From positions 1 to 64,000 of the forward strand of contig JARLHX010000022.1 of the NCBI GenBank assembly GCA_031292035.1: a stretch of 64,000 nucleotides of DNA, read 5' to 3'. The notes beneath the pieces were generated by a model. It was not told the origin of the DNA. It worked only from the letters and a program-made list of their open reading frames with translations, and searched no databases. Positions 18,022 through 26,806 of this stretch are shown here, piece after piece. Made by a program: the position numbers and the translations under genes. Numbering within the stretch: position 1 is the first letter of the stretch; every line of letters begins with the position of its first letter. Source of the stretch: Negativicutes bacterium. GTDB lineage: Bacteria > Bacillota_C > Negativicutes > Sporomusales_B > JARLHX01.

Positions 18022-18697
18022 TTTTGGCGGCTGGTCTGGCGGAAGGGGGCGGGCGTCGGTTCGCGATTTTTATTTCATAGGTCTGGTCGGCGTCGGGCAG
18101 CGGGAATGCCGGCAGTCTGATCAAGGAAAAGCCGGCAGCCTCAAAAGGAGAGTAGAGTCTTTGAAAGGTTTCCTGGGAGGAGGTTTTTCTGCCGTAGAGA
18201 TCAGGCAGGACCTCTAAGTAGAGACCGTCGGGCTTTTCTCTGATACACAGTGTCTCATAAACGACGGTGACCGGGGTTCCGATGCCGATCATTTGATAGA
18301 GCTCCCGGGCGTCGGCATCGTGCATCCGAATGCAGCCGCCGGAAACGGCGTAGCCTAGGGACCAGTCGCTGTTGGTACCATGGATGCCATAGGTTGGACT
18401 AAACTCCATCCAGCGGGTGCCCAGTGGGTTGTCCGGTCCAGACGGGACAGGTGTCCTGTCGGTGAACTTGGCGCCGGGATACCAGGTCGGGTTTTCGATT
18501 TTTGCAAAGATGGTAAAGTTTCCGGTGGGGGTCTGCTCATAAGGTGTGCCTACCGCGATGTCGTATTTTTTGATTGCCTGTCCTTTGTCGACGACGATGA
18601 GAAGGTATTCAGGGATGTTGATCCGGATTTCCGGACTGGCGGCAGCGATGGTAAGGAGGTTGAAGCAAATAAGTAGCAGGCAAAGGACGATCCGCAA
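18008..18697 (-). CDS. Exported L,D-transpeptidase (YkuD domain)
   Basis: A 229-residue protein with an N-terminal signal peptide (residues 1-20, ending in AAASP). The YkuD domain has the catalytic pattern YGIHGTNSDWSLGYAVSGGC, then IRM with the conserved downstream Arg. Such enzymes cross-link or modify peptidoglycan outside the membrane. The C-terminal region of about 70 residues is Pro-rich and not recognised. It stands alone and convergent with dat, another cell-wall gene. Confidence 0.9.
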   Translation of the reverse strand: MRIVLCLLLICFNLLTIAAASPEIRINIPEYLLIVVDKGQAIKKYDIAVGTPYEQTPTGNFTIFAKIENPTWYPGAKFTDRTPVPSGPDNPLGTRWMEFSPTYGIHGTNSDWSLGYAVSGGCIRMHDADARELYQMIGIGTPVTVVYETLCIREKPDGLYLEVLPDLYGRKTSSQETFQRLYSPFEAAGFSLIRLPAFPLPDADQTYEIKIANRRPPPSARPAAKSPQP

Positions 18698-18816
18698 GCC
18701 CTCACTCCTTTCCTTGCGGGACGGCAGCCTTATGTGGCGTTATTATTATCAGGCGGCATAGCGGCTTAGATACCAAGCAATATCTGGCTATGGGGAGCAA
18801 GGGGCGAAATGCGAAA

Positions 18817-18841
18817 CAGGCTGGCAAGAAAGGCCAGCCTG
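18817..18841 (-). terminator. Probable terminator of the hypothetical gene at 18910
   Basis: CAGGCTGGC/GCCAGCCTG with a 7-base loop. On the minus strand it is followed only by GTTTCG, so the T-tract is poor. Confidence 0.5.
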
Positions 18842-18909
18842 GAAATGCTCTGATATGCAGGTTTTCGCTTTTCCGATCGAAAGTTATGGTTCTTCCTTGT
18901 CGCTCAGAG

Positions 18910-19257
18910 TTATCGCAATCTAACGCCAATGAACTCTCCGTCGGTAAAGGGGGAGTTCTCCATCAACTGGGGCGGCAATATATCGAAATGCCGGAAAAAC
19001 TTTTTGGCGCCGATATAGGCACCTTTGGCTGCATATCGAACTGGAAAGGCGTTGGTTTCCTGCGACTCTAGCGGAAGTATGCCGAGGGCCCGCTTGTCGC
19101 TGTCATAACCCAACATGCAGAAATACTTGTTTCCCAGCAACTCGGAGGCCCTTTTGTTGAAAACGATACGACCGTTCGGTTTAATCGCCACCATTGGGTC
19201 ATCCTTTCGCGGGGACCGCGCTTTGTGCGGTTTAAATAAAGAAAACGAAAAATCCAC
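18910..19257 (-). CDS. Hypothetical small protein
   Basis: Not recognised. It has 115 residues from a GTG with a strong AAGGAG site 9 bases upstream. An internal ATG at 19194, preceded by AAAGGA, would give 94 residues starting MVAIKPNGR, and I cannot decide between them. The body looks like a small beta-rich domain (GRIVFNKRASELLG, then KYFCMLGYDSDKRALGILPL). No signal peptide or membrane segment is visible. It is a single gene on the minus strand. Confidence 0.6.
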   Translation of the reverse strand: MDFSFSLFKPHKARSPRKDDPMVAIKPNGRIVFNKRASELLGNKYFCMLGYDSDKRALGILPLESQETNAFPVRYAAKGAYIGAKKFFRHFDILPPQLMENSPFTDGEFIGVRLR

Positions 19258-19434
19258 CTGTTTTCACTCCTTTTGCTCAATTCTAGTAAAAGTATGTGCG
19301 GATTGCACAAAATATAATCAGTTTCTGCCAAATTTTTTCGAAAAGATTTAAAGGCCTTTATTGCGTCCGTGCTTATCAGGATAAGCTGCTTTCATGATAT
19401 AATGAGAACAAGACAAAACAAGGAGGAATATGGC

Positions 19435-19764
19435 GTGAATAATGCTTGGCTGATGATTGTCGGGGTAATGGTGGTCGGCAGTATTCTGAAATACTTTTTT
19501 GCCAACCCGTTTATCATGCTGATTATTAATCTGGCGGTCTTGGCTGCTGGGTACGTGATATTGCGCCGCTATCCTTATGTGGATATGAAACGGAGCATGA
19601 CCTTTCTCGGCGGTCTGACTGCCATTGTTATTCTGGTGGAATTCGGAGTCGTTAATGGCCTTGTCGCCAATATCGGCATGCTGGCCCTGCTGGCCTGGAT
19701 GTTCTTTGGTCCGGGGCGCGGCCCTGGAAGACCCTCAAGACCCCGCCATCAGTGGCATAAATAA
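19435..19764 (+). CDS. Small integral membrane protein, unknown
   Basis: A 109-residue protein with three predicted membrane segments and a short basic Gly/Pro/Arg tail. I chose GTG at 19435 because AGGAGG (19421-19426) sits 8 bases upstream. An extended -10 (TGATATAAT, 19395-19403) precedes it. It lies 12 bases before another membrane-protein gene, so they form an operon. Its function is unknown. Confidence 0.75.
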   Translation: MNNAWLMIVGVMVVGSILKYFFANPFIMLIINLAVLAAGYVILRRYPYVDMKRSMTFLGGLTAIVILVEFGVVNGLVANIGMLALLAWMFFGPGRGPGRPSRPRHQWHK

Positions 19765-19776
19765 GGAGGCGGAACC

Positions 19777-20298
19777 ATGGAACCCACCCGTCACAGGGTA
19801 GTGGCCCGTACCGCCTTGCTGCTAGCCCTTACTCTGCTTTTTCAATCGCTGCGGTTCATTATCCCAGTTCCACCTTTTTTCAGTACTTGGATTATCGGGA
19901 GTCTGGTCAACGCCTGTTTGCTTGTCGCCCTGGAAACCACCGGTCTTTACCCGGCGGTCGTGATCGCGGTGACGGCGCCAGTGGTGGCTTATTTGCAGAT
20001 GTTACTGCCATTGCCGGTTTTTGTGGTGCCGGTGGCGCTAGCCAATATTCTTTATGTCAGCCTGTTTAAGACCGGTCTGGCCTGGGGACGTTGGCAGGGG
20101 ATCACGTTGGCGGCACTGGGGAAGACGATTTTTCTGTATTGTGCTTTTGCCTGGCTGCTGACTTTGATCCATATCGATAGCAAGCTGGCTAACGGGCTGC
20201 TGTTCGTCATGAGCTGGCCCCAACTGGTGACCACTGTAGCCGGGGGCGTACTGGCCACCATGATCGTGAAACGACTCAGACCGTGGCTCGACAGATAA
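19777..20298 (+). CDS. Membrane protein resembling an ECF-transporter substrate-binding (S) component
   Basis: A 173-residue protein with five or six membrane segments. The N-terminal RTALLLALTLLFQSLRFIIP and the overall size fit S-components of energy-coupling factor vitamin transporters, but no ligand-specific motif can be read, so this is tentative. The ATG follows AAGGAGGCGG. It is the second gene of the pair with 19435 and ends at a strong terminator. No EcfA or EcfT gene is nearby. Confidence 0.6.
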   Translation: MEPTRHRVVARTALLLALTLLFQSLRFIIPVPPFFSTWIIGSLVNACLLVALETTGLYPAVVIAVTAPVVAYLQMLLPLPVFVVPVALANILYVSLFKTGLAWGRWQGITLAALGKTIFLYCAFAWLLTLIHIDSKLANGLLFVMSWPQLVTTVAGGVLATMIVKRLRPWLDR

Positions 20299-20306
20299 GA
20301 TGGCGG

Positions 20307-20334
20307 AAGACTTGGCGAAAGCCAAGTCTTTTTC
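20307..20334 (+). terminator. Intrinsic terminator
   Basis: AAGACTTGGC, GAAA loop, GCCAAGTCTT, then TTTC. Confidence 0.9.
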
Positions 20335-20739
20335 TATGGAGCGGCGGCCTGCGAATTAGGGGTAGGTGCTTTGTTATAGATCTATCATTTGTCATAAATA
20401 TGGGTTAATTTCGATAATTCTGTGAATTTTATAAATTAATATAGGAAATAGGAAGTTGCTGTCGAATTGAAAATAAAATAAGTATGAAGGGCGTGGTTTT
20501 CGCCTTGCCGGACGTGGATTGACAATGTGTGTAGATAGGCTACCTATTGTTGCGGGGAAATAAAATGGGAGCGAACGGCACCAGGACGGATCGCATATGA
20601 GGTGCATATGCAGGGTGCTTTGCTGTTCTTGTTTTTGTGATGCATGGAAGGGTATAGCCCAGACTTGTGTTTTTCCGGTGAAAGTTTTCCGGGCATACCG
20701 ATAACCACTCTTGCACGACAATAATTTATAAGGGAAGTG
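20335..20739. other. Intergenic leader of the second chemoreceptor gene
   Basis: About 400 AT-rich bases without a gene. It contains a TTGACA near 20523 and a perfect dyad (20593-20611). I see no recognised riboswitch. Confidence 0.6.
20593..20611. promoter_or_regulatory. Perfect dyad upstream of the chemoreceptor gene, possible operator
   Basis: GCATATG and CATATGC flank a 5-base spacer, 129 bases before the start codon. The binding protein is unknown. Confidence 0.35.
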
Positions 20740-22458
20740 ATGGCAGTGGCGATCCTCCACAACCAGAAAGTAACAGTCAAGATTCTTTGCATTTTAGCTG
20801 TTTTATTGTTCTTTACCCTTGTTGTCGGCGGTGTGGGTCTCTACTCAACGCAAAAAAACGCCAAAATTACCGAGGATATTTATAGTGGCGGGATTCTGCC
20901 TGTCGAGTATATGGATGAAGTCCGCCTGATCAGCAAAGATAGCGAAGGCAAGTTGCTAGAGCTGATTCAGCTGTCCGACCCGGTTAAGCAGCAGGCCATC
21001 ATCCAGGCAATCGACGCGAATACGAAAAGAATTAATGAATTGCAGGAAAGGTATCAGGCTGTTGAGTTAAGTCCCTTCCAAAAGCAGCAGTTTGCCGAAC
21101 TGCAGAAAGAACTGCCGGCCTATCGTCAGGCCCGCAGCGACATCATTAAAATGGCTACAACAGGCAAACAAAAAGAAGCTTTCGAGCTGTTTGAGGCCAG
21201 TAAGTCGGTGTTTGCCAAATCGCTGTCCATCCGCTCTGAACTGGCCCAATTTAACATAAAAAATAGTGAGGAGTTGCATCGTCAAGGCGTTGCTGTTGCT
21301 TCAACCGCCAGTAAAACGGTTATCGGGGTGACGATTTTCGCCCTCTTGCTATCCGGTGCGCTTGGACTGATGCTTGCTAAGGCTATTTCCATTCCCCTCG
21401 GGAGGATGGTTGCCGCGGTCGAAACGGTGGCCAACGGTGATGTGCAGGAAAAACCGCGGTCATTCGTATCGCGGGATGAAATGGGGCAGCTTGCCGACGC
21501 GATCGTAAAAATGCGCAGCCAGCTGCGACAATTGGTGATGACGATTGCTCAGTCCGGCGAGCAGCTGGCTGCTTCCTCCGAGGAACTGACAGCGACGTCC
21601 GAGCAGTCAGCCCAGGCTGCCAATCAGGTGGCGATCGCAATCAGCGAGATCGCCAGCGGCTCGGAAAACCAAGTGAAGGCCGCGAATGGTGCTACGGCGG
21701 TGATCGAAAATATGTCGGCAAGCATCGAGCAGGTGGCGGCAAGCATCACTGATGTGACCCATATGGCGGAAGCGACGGCAGGAAACGCTGCCCGCGGCGT
21801 TGACGCGGTGAATCAGGCTGTAAGCCAGATCGCCAGTATCGAAAGTACTGTGGTGAGCTCGGCCCGGGTTGTGGAGAAGTTGGGCGAGCGCTCTAAAGAT
21901 ATCGGCCAGATCATCGAAACGATCTCCGGCATTGCCGGACAGACCAATCTTTTGGCGCTCAACGCCGCGATCGAGGCTGCGCGGGCGGGGGAACAAGGCC
22001 GTGGTTTTGCGGTGGTCGCCGAGGAAGTCCGCAAATTGGCCGAACAGTCCGAAGTAGCGGCAAAGCAAATAGCAACTTTGCTTGATGAGACTCGCCTGGA
22101 CACTGCCAGTGCGGTGTCTGCGATGAAGCGGGGAACCGAGGAAGTCAAAATCGGAACCCGTGTCGTTGGCAGCGCCGGTCAGGCCTTTCAGGATATCGTG
22201 GCGGCGATCGACCAGATGGCGGTACAGGTCAAGGAGGTGGCGGCCGCCATCCAGCATATGGCTGCCGATAGCCAGCGAGTCGTCGGCATGATGCAGGATA
22301 TCGACAAAGTGACGAAAGACAACGCGGCCCAGACCCAGACAGTATCGGCGACGACGCAGGAGCAATCAGCGGCGGTGGAAGAAATAGCGTCTAGCAGCCA
22401 GGGGTTGGCGAAGCTGGCGGCCGATCTGCAGCATGTCATCGGCAAGTTTCGAACTTGA
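20740..22458 (+). CDS. Methyl-accepting chemotaxis protein with 4-helix-bundle sensor
   Basis: A 572-residue transmembrane receptor. TM1 is at about residues 12-34, a helical periplasmic 4HB-type sensor at about 35-185, TM2 at about 190-212 ([20 protein letters not shown]), and HAMP at about 213-265. The cytoplasmic signalling coiled coil carries the tip [20 protein letters not shown] and [17 protein letters not shown]. It would sense an external signal and control CheA. ATG at 20740 is preferred over the adjacent GTG at 20737; AAGGGAAG precedes both. It is a single gene with its own terminator. Confidence 0.93.
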   Translation: MAVAILHNQKVTVKILCILAVLLFFTLVVGGVGLYSTQKNAKITEDIYSGGILPVEYMDEVRLISKDSEGKLLELIQLSDPVKQQAIIQAIDANTKRINELQERYQAVELSPFQKQQFAELQKELPAYRQARSDIIKMATTGKQKEAFELFEASKSVFAKSLSIRSELAQFNIKNSEELHRQGVAVASTASKTVIGVTIFALLLSGALGLMLAKAISIPLGRMVAAVETVANGDVQEKPRSFVSRDEMGQLADAIVKMRSQLRQLVMTIAQSGEQLAASSEELTATSEQSAQAANQVAIAISEIASGSENQVKAANGATAVIENMSASIEQVAASITDVTHMAEATAGNAARGVDAVNQAVSQIASIESTVVSSARVVEKLGERSKDIGQIIETISGIAGQTNLLALNAAIEAARAGEQGRGFAVVAEEVRKLAEQSEVAAKQIATLLDETRLDTASAVSAMKRGTEEVKIGTRVVGSAGQAFQDIVAAIDQMAVQVKEVAAAIQHMAADSQRVVGMMQDIDKVTKDNAAQTQTVSATTQEQSAAVEEIASSSQGLAKLAADLQHVIGKFRT

Positions 22459-22519
22459 TGAAGTGATCATTTGGGGCGATTATTTTTTCAAAAGACAAGT
22501 GAAGAGTGTAACAGTCGAA

Positions 22520-22550
22520 AGGGCTCCCGGAGTTTCCGGGAGCCCTGTTT
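22520..22550 (+). terminator. Terminator between the chemoreceptor and OYE genes (convergent)
   Basis: AGGGCTCCCGG/CCGGGAGCCCT with a 5-base loop, then GTTTAT. Confidence 0.85.
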
Positions 22551-22565
22551 ATCGTGGCATTTAGT

Positions 22566-23654
22566 TTATTCTTTTTTCGGCAGCCAGCACTGCAGTCCGG
22601 CCGGGTTGAAACAGGCATTGCAGGAAACGCAAGTAGCTTTCGCCTGTCCGGAAAGGAGCCGGGTGACAAGGTCGGGCTCTTTGACCAGAGGCCGGGAGAG
22701 AGACACCATGTCGGCCACGCCGCTGGACACGACATCTTCCATGACGGCGAGGGAGCGAAGCCCACCTACCAGAATGATTGGGATGTTTGTCGCGGCTTTG
22801 ATGGTTTTGGCGGCTTCGGAAAAATAGGCTTCCTGCTCTGGGTGGAGTACGGCCGGCCGCGACATGACGCCACGGTTTTCCCGGATGCCGCCGCTGACTT
22901 CGATGGCGGCCACACCCCACTTTTCCAGGGATTTGGCAGTATGGACGACGTCATCCAGTGATAAATAGCCGGTACTGGTCGGCCCGTCGGTGGAATTGAG
23001 TTTGGCTAACACCGGATAATCGTCGCCGACCAAGCTGCGGCCGCGGGTGATAATTTCCCGGAGGATGCGGGTACGATTTTCGATACTGCCGCCCCAAATG
23101 TCACTGCGCCGGTTGGTATGGGGCGAGATGAATTGGGCCAAACCGTAACCGTGGGCGATATGGAGTTGGATGCCGTCACAGCCGGCTGCTTTGACCCGGC
23201 CCATGGCTGCAGCGAAGGCGTCGATCATTTGCCAGATTTCGTCTTCTGTCATTTCCCGGGGAACCACCTTGATGCTTGTGTCCTCCACTGCTGACGGGGC
23301 GATAGGGACAAAGCTGAAGTCTGGCGTCACCTGCCGGCCGGCGTGGGAAATCTGGACAACCAGCGCGGCCCCGGCGGCGTGAACGATGTCAGTCAGCCGG
23401 TGATAACCGGGAATAAATTTGTCGTCATAAATGGCATTTTGGTTGATGCTGGCTTTGCCCAGGGGATGCTGGACATATGAATGGGCGGTGATGATCAGGC
23501 CGAGGTTGTTTTCGGCGAGGGACTGGTAAAGAGCGAGCTCTTTGTCAGAAATGCGTCCATCCGGCTCGCCGTAGAAATCCTGGGTCGCTGAACGGACAAA
23601 GCGGTTTTTGACTTTCAGTTTGCCGAGGGTAATGGGCTGGTTTAAGACACTCAT
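22566..23654 (-). CDS. Old-yellow-enzyme family NADH:flavin oxidoreductase
   Basis: A 362-residue FMN-dependent TIM-barrel oxidoreductase of the OYE family (reduction of activated C=C bonds). FMN- and substrate-binding segments include FVRSATQDFYGEPDGR, VQISHAGRQV, QLHIAHGYGLAQFISP and the C-terminal IILVGGLRS. A CVSCNACF motif occurs near the end, where long homologues such as 2,4-dienoyl-CoA reductase bind a 4Fe-4S cluster; here the protein stops right after it. I chose ATG at 23654 because AAGGAGG lies 5 bases upstream. The substrate is unknown; a role in enoyl reduction is possible given the beta-oxidation genes. Confidence 0.9.
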   Translation of the reverse strand: MSVLNQPITLGKLKVKNRFVRSATQDFYGEPDGRISDKELALYQSLAENNLGLIITAHSYVQHPLGKASINQNAIYDDKFIPGYHRLTDIVHAAGAALVVQISHAGRQVTPDFSFVPIAPSAVEDTSIKVVPREMTEDEIWQMIDAFAAAMGRVKAAGCDGIQLHIAHGYGLAQFISPHTNRRSDIWGGSIENRTRILREIITRGRSLVGDDYPVLAKLNSTDGPTSTGYLSLDDVVHTAKSLEKWGVAAIEVSGGIRENRGVMSRPAVLHPEQEAYFSEAAKTIKAATNIPIILVGGLRSLAVMEDVVSSGVADMVSLSRPLVKEPDLVTRLLSGQAKATCVSCNACFNPAGLQCWLPKKE

Positions 23655-23733
23655 GACGACCTCCTTATATTCCAAGGGCGGCGAGATGCATCCTGTTTTG
23701 AATCAATTGATAGGAAGGCAACGGCGAGGAAGG

Positions 23734-24468
23734 CTAGTTGCTCAGCAGTCTGGCCAGTACGGGGCCATGCTGACGCAGCCAGGCGCGGTGCTGCTTGTAG
23801 TCAGGCACAGACTGGCTCACCAGCAGCCAAAAAGTAGCGGAGTGATTGGGCACTTTAATATGGCAAAGCTCATGGACCACCAGGTAGTCTACCGTCTCCG
23901 GCGGCGCCATGATGATTCGCCAGTTGTAATTCACATTTCCACGGGTAGAGGCGCTGCCCCAGCGCGTTTTTTGGTCTCTGATGCTGAGGCGATGCGGGCG
24001 GACGCCGATTTCACGTGCCCAGTAGGCGGTTCTTTCGGTCAGCAGCTGGCTGGCGGAGCGGATATACCATTTGCGCAAGGCATCTGCCACCAGGTCGGCT
24101 TTGTCATCGGGCGAAGTCGCCGGCAGATAGACTGCCAACCGCTCATCCTCCAACACAACCTTGGCGCGTCTGGCGGGTGAAGGCAGCACGGCAAGCCGGC
24201 GGATAAGGCCGAGATAAAGAAGGGGAGCGTCATCGGCCAGCGAGGCGTTTAGGGGACTGGCGGCGACTACGGCCAACCGGGCCAGTTGGGCGGCGATCCA
24301 GGTTGTCCGCTTGTGAAGCAGCAGTTCGATTTCCTTTTGGGAAAGTCCGGTAGGCGCCACCACTTCGATGGCGGCAGGAGGCACGATGCGAATTCGGACT
24401 GAACGGCGACGGTTGCTATACTCGATATGGAATGTCAAATCCATATGATTGATGGTGATGTTTGGCAT
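23734..24468 (-). CDS. YgjP-like M48-type metallopeptidase (DUF45)
   Basis: A 244-residue protein with the YgjP/SprT-like zinc motif VVHELCHIKVPNHSATFW (HExxH-like HELCH plus a downstream His). The central segment IRDQKTRWGSASTRGNVNYN is also typical of this family. It is an orphan gene. Biological substrates of the family are poorly defined. The start ATG overlaps nothing and is preceded by a leader that holds a heavily structured region (24494-24640). Confidence 0.88.
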   Translation of the reverse strand: MPNITINHMDLTFHIEYSNRRRSVRIRIVPPAAIEVVAPTGLSQKEIELLLHKRTTWIAAQLARLAVVAASPLNASLADDAPLLYLGLIRRLAVLPSPARRAKVVLEDERLAVYLPATSPDDKADLVADALRKWYIRSASQLLTERTAYWAREIGVRPHRLSIRDQKTRWGSASTRGNVNYNWRIIMAPPETVDYLVVHELCHIKVPNHSATFWLLVSQSVPDYKQHRAWLRQHGPVLARLLSN

Positions 24469-24493
24469 AAAGAGTCCCTCTGTTCACGGTTAT

Positions 24494-24640
24494 GGCAGGA
24501 AGCTGCCAGGAGCAATTTGTCCTGGACGAAGTTTTCGCTTTTGGCCAAAATAAATCCTGCAACCCCCGATCCGGTTTCGCTTTTAGCGACAAACCTTTCG
24601 ACCAGGTCGTACCCGCTATGGTTAGGCGGGTGATTGCAGG
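24494..24640. ncRNA. Candidate structured RNA or dispersed repeat element (strand uncertain)
   Basis: Several helices follow one another: GGCAG/CTGCC, CCAGGA/TCCTGG, then a block closed by CCTGCAA (24555-24561) and TTGCAGG (24634-24640). That block encloses GGTTT..AAACC, GACC..GGTC and CCCGC..GCGGG hairpins. The closed multibranch shape resembles a riboswitch or small RNA, but I recognise no known family. On the minus strand it would be the leader of the YgjP-like gene. Confidence 0.35.
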
Positions 24641-24740
24641 TTACTGATAGTATTGCCCATCAGCACACTGTTCAAACAGTCTGCATCCGGCAATCGTCTG
24701 CTTGATTGAAGCAGCTTTGGGCAGCGAGGACTAAGTTGGA

Positions 24741-24770
24741 AAAATAAAAGCAGGGGAGCATTCCCCTGCC
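24741..24770 (-). terminator. Terminator of the 63-residue hypothetical gene
   Basis: On the minus strand GCAGGGGA/TCCCCTGC with a 4-base loop is followed by CTTTTATTTTTCC. Confidence 0.85.
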
Positions 24771-24775
24771 AGGCA

Positions 24776-24967
24776 TTATTCTTCTTTGCGAACAAGGCGC
24801 CGCAAGTTTAATGAAATAGAGGTGCGAATCAGGTTGCCGTTTTCGTCAAATTCCTTTACGATCACCCTCGCAGCCTGAGCGGGGTCCACCGCGATACCAT
24901 CTGCATCGCAGTAACTGGTTTCCGTTGTTATTGCCACTCGCGAATGATGCGAATTTGCTGTTTCCAT
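24776..24967 (-). CDS. Hypothetical 63-residue protein
   Basis: Not recognised. A short, charged, soluble protein with the pattern AARVIVKEFDENGNLIRTS, which looks like two beta strands, and a basic C-terminus (LRRLVRKEE). It has its own terminator, which supports it being a real gene. The ribosome binding site is weak. Confidence 0.55.
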   Translation of the reverse strand: METANSHHSRVAITTETSYCDADGIAVDPAQAARVIVKEFDENGNLIRTSISLNLRRLVRKEE

Positions 24968-25340
24968 ATCTTGGGGTCAACACCTTTCAAATGCGTGCCA
25001 ATAAATCACTAAAGATATTCGCATTATTTATATTTTATCGACATTTATCGACAATTACTACAGGACAAAGGTCCTATTAAGATGGGACTAACGGCTTAAT
25101 TCAAGCCTGGAGGAGTATTTGTCATAACGGTGCCAAGTTTCATGTAGAATTATGTAAAAAATATTAGTCGGGCTTCTACGTAGTTTCGACAGGATAAGCA
25201 AGTGGGGAATTCTATAATATGGTTAAAAGTTACATATATAAACAGCAATCTTCCGACAACAGAGCTTTCAGTCAGTATGACCGATATCATGTTCCCGATT
25301 CGTGTTTATTGAAAGATTGATAGTGAACGGAGAGGAAAAT
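24968..25340. other. AT-rich intergenic region
   Basis: About 370 bases. Apart from a short hairpin (GGCTTAATTCAAGCC near 25093) and a purine-rich GGAGGAG at 25111 with no reading frame behind it, I see nothing in it. Confidence 0.5.
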
Positions 25341-25484
25341 ATGGTTAATGCGTGGCTTTTTTTGGTAGCTGTTTTGTCGCTTGTGATTATCGGATGGTTT
25401 GTGCATAGCGCCGTTTTTCCTCGACGAAACCGGCTAATCAGAGTTATTCAGCATATTGACATACGCTCACCTCGCCTCCCCTAG
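25341..25484 (+). CDS. Single-pass membrane microprotein
   Basis: A 47-residue protein: one membrane helix (AWLFLVAVLSLVIIGWFV, residues 4-21) and a basic cytoplasmic tail. ATG at 25341 is preceded by GGAGAGG; a GTG at 25302 would add 13 residues. Its function is unknown. Confidence 0.5.
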   Translation: MVNAWLFLVAVLSLVIIGWFVHSAVFPRRNRLIRVIQHIDIRSPRLP

Positions 25485-25533
25485 CCAATATGGGTCTTAG
25501 ATAGTCCAGACGAGCTTAAGGGAGTTGGGCAAG

Positions 25534-25704
25534 GTGTTTTTGTCAATAAGACACGAATGCGGCGGACTTGCCCATCTGGTGGGTAAAATACTGGTGAACG
25601 GCTGGAATCTTTACTGCTGCAATCGATGCGGTGAAGCTTATTGTAAATGGGTAACCAAAGAGATGACAGAGCGCCAAAAGATGTTGTGGGAAGAATGTTC
25701 CTGA
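25534..25704 (+). CDS. 56-residue Cys-rich, Zn-ribbon-like protein
   Basis: From GTG (AAGGGAG 9 bases upstream) the frame encodes a small protein with HECGG at residues 7-11, then CCNRCGEAYCKW (Cys28, 29, 32, 37). The spacing of Cys and His residues looks like a small zinc-binding ribbon. Compact size, a good ribosome site and the Cys pattern argue that it is real. It lies between a membrane microprotein and the receiver-domain gene, on the same strand. Confidence 0.55.
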   Translation: MFLSIRHECGGLAHLVGKILVNGWNLYCCNRCGEAYCKWVTKEMTERQKMLWEECS

Positions 25705-25765
25705 TCCATGAGGGACACTGTTGGCCAATATGTTGTTATTCTAGCATGAGAATAGAGGAGGACAC

Positions 25766-26131
25766 ATGAAAGCGCTGGTTATTGATGATTCCAGATTGTC
25801 CCGAGTAATGATTGCAAAAGAATTGGCGCAATTCGGCTTCCAAGAGATTGTTGAAGCGGAAGACGGCATTGTTGCACTGGAAAAGATAGATTTAGGACGC
25901 TATGATCTGATAACCCTTGATCTTGTTATGCCGCGAAAAGGCGGAATTGAGGTACTGAAGTATATAAGATGCAAGAACCCTGAAACTCCGGTGATTATTT
26001 GTACAAGCAGCAATTATAGTGAATTTGAACAGGAAATAGGCGATGTATGGTGTATCAAAAAACCTTTTTCTTCCGACGAATTGTTGCAGGTGCTTGCCAA
26101 ACAAGGGCTGGGCAGTAAAGTGATAGCGTGA
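25766..26131 (+). CDS. Stand-alone response regulator receiver (CheY-like)
   Basis: A 121-residue receiver domain with no output domain. The acidic pocket is DD (Asp7/8 in VIDDSRLS), the phosphoacceptor Asp is in LITLDLVMPRKGG, the Thr/Ser switch is IICTSS and the conserved Lys is in IKKPF. It would act by protein-protein contact, as CheY or Spo0F do. No kinase gene is adjacent. The ATG follows GAGGAGG and a terminator follows the gene. Confidence 0.93.
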   Translation: MKALVIDDSRLSRVMIAKELAQFGFQEIVEAEDGIVALEKIDLGRYDLITLDLVMPRKGGIEVLKYIRCKNPETPVIICTSSNYSEFEQEIGDVWCIKKPFSSDELLQVLAKQGLGSKVIA

Positions 26132-26163
26132 TAGCCTTGAACTGATATCTAAAGGGCGGTTTT

Positions 26164-26194
26164 GCGGGTGCAGGGATAGCAACCCGCTTTTCTT
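26164..26194 (+). terminator. Terminator of the receiver-domain gene
   Basis: GCGGGT and ACCCGC flank a 12-base loop, followed by TTTTCTT. Confidence 0.75.
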
Positions 26195-26260
26195 ATGACC
26201 GGAATGTTTTCTGCAAAGACGACAATCATTGCAACTATACTTAATTGCCAGATTTTAAAC

Positions 26261-26289
26261 TTGACAAGCGAAGGCGATTTGAGTAATAT
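26261..26289 (+). promoter_or_regulatory. Sigma-70-type promoter of tRNA-Leu
   Basis: TTGACA, a 17-base spacer and TAATAT, about 90 bases before the tRNA. Confidence 0.8.
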
Positions 26290-26380
26290 ATTATATGTCA
26301 CCATTACCCGATGCTTGAGTTGTGCACTGCACAGACATGGCAAAAGGGAGGGTGCAAAACTCAATATTTTTGTTGTATAT

Positions 26381-26467
26381 GCCGAAGTGGCGGAATTGGC
26401 AGACGCACCTGACTCAAAATCAGACGTGTTTACGCACGTGCCGGTTCGAGTCCGGCCTTCGGCACCA
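26381..26467 (+). tRNA. tRNA-Leu (anticodon CAA)
   Basis: A class II cloverleaf can be folded by eye. The acceptor stem is GCCGAAG/CTTCGGC, the D-arm contains GCGGAATTGGCAGACGC, and the anticodon loop CTCAAAA gives anticodon CAA, reading UUG. The long variable arm is CGTG/CACG and the T-arm GCCGGTTCGAGTCCGGC. The CCA end is encoded (26465-26467). The outermost anticodon-stem pair is a C-A mismatch. A sigma-70 promoter lies upstream and a terminator downstream, so it is a single-gene unit. Confidence 0.96.
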
Positions 26468-26475
26468 AACAAAAC

Positions 26476-26503
26476 AAGGGCTTGCAGAAATGCAGGTCCT
26501 TTT
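26476..26503 (+). terminator. Terminator of tRNA-Leu
   Basis: AAGGGCTTGCA, GAAA loop, TGCAGGTCCTT, then TTGTT. A similar GCTTGCAGAAATGCA hairpin recurs at 55241. Confidence 0.75.
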
Positions 26504-26576
26504 GTTATGTGAAGTATCTCGTGGTTGATAAAATTAGCGCCAATAGGGGCAATCATACATCAGCATATAAAAGGTT

Positions 26577-26604
26577 AAGCAAGCCTATGTGGCTTGCTTT
26601 TTTG
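26577..26604 (+). terminator. Second terminator-like hairpin downstream of tRNA-Leu
   Basis: AAGCAAGCC/GGCTTGCTT with a 5-base loop and a T-run. The about 340 bases from 26468 to 26806 hold these two hairpins and no gene that I can support. Confidence 0.8.
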
Positions 26605-26806
26605 GTGGCCCATTCAGTGTCTGGACATCATGCCCCATTTTCCGGCAACGATCCGATGGTCAACCCTAGCTGTAATTAAGTATGCCATATGCGAGTATTC
26701 TGAGGGTAATCCCTGGCTTTGTCGGGAATAACCGTGACTACTGGTGTCAACTGGTGAGGCTCATCAATATTATGGAGTATATCAACTGAGTAAGGAGATG
26801 AGTCTA

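Larger units (their letters stand above)
24469..24775. other. Intergenic region with strong secondary structure and a terminator
   Basis: 307 bases with no gene: the structured block 24494-24640 (listed separately) and the terminator of the small minus-strand gene. Confidence 0.7.
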
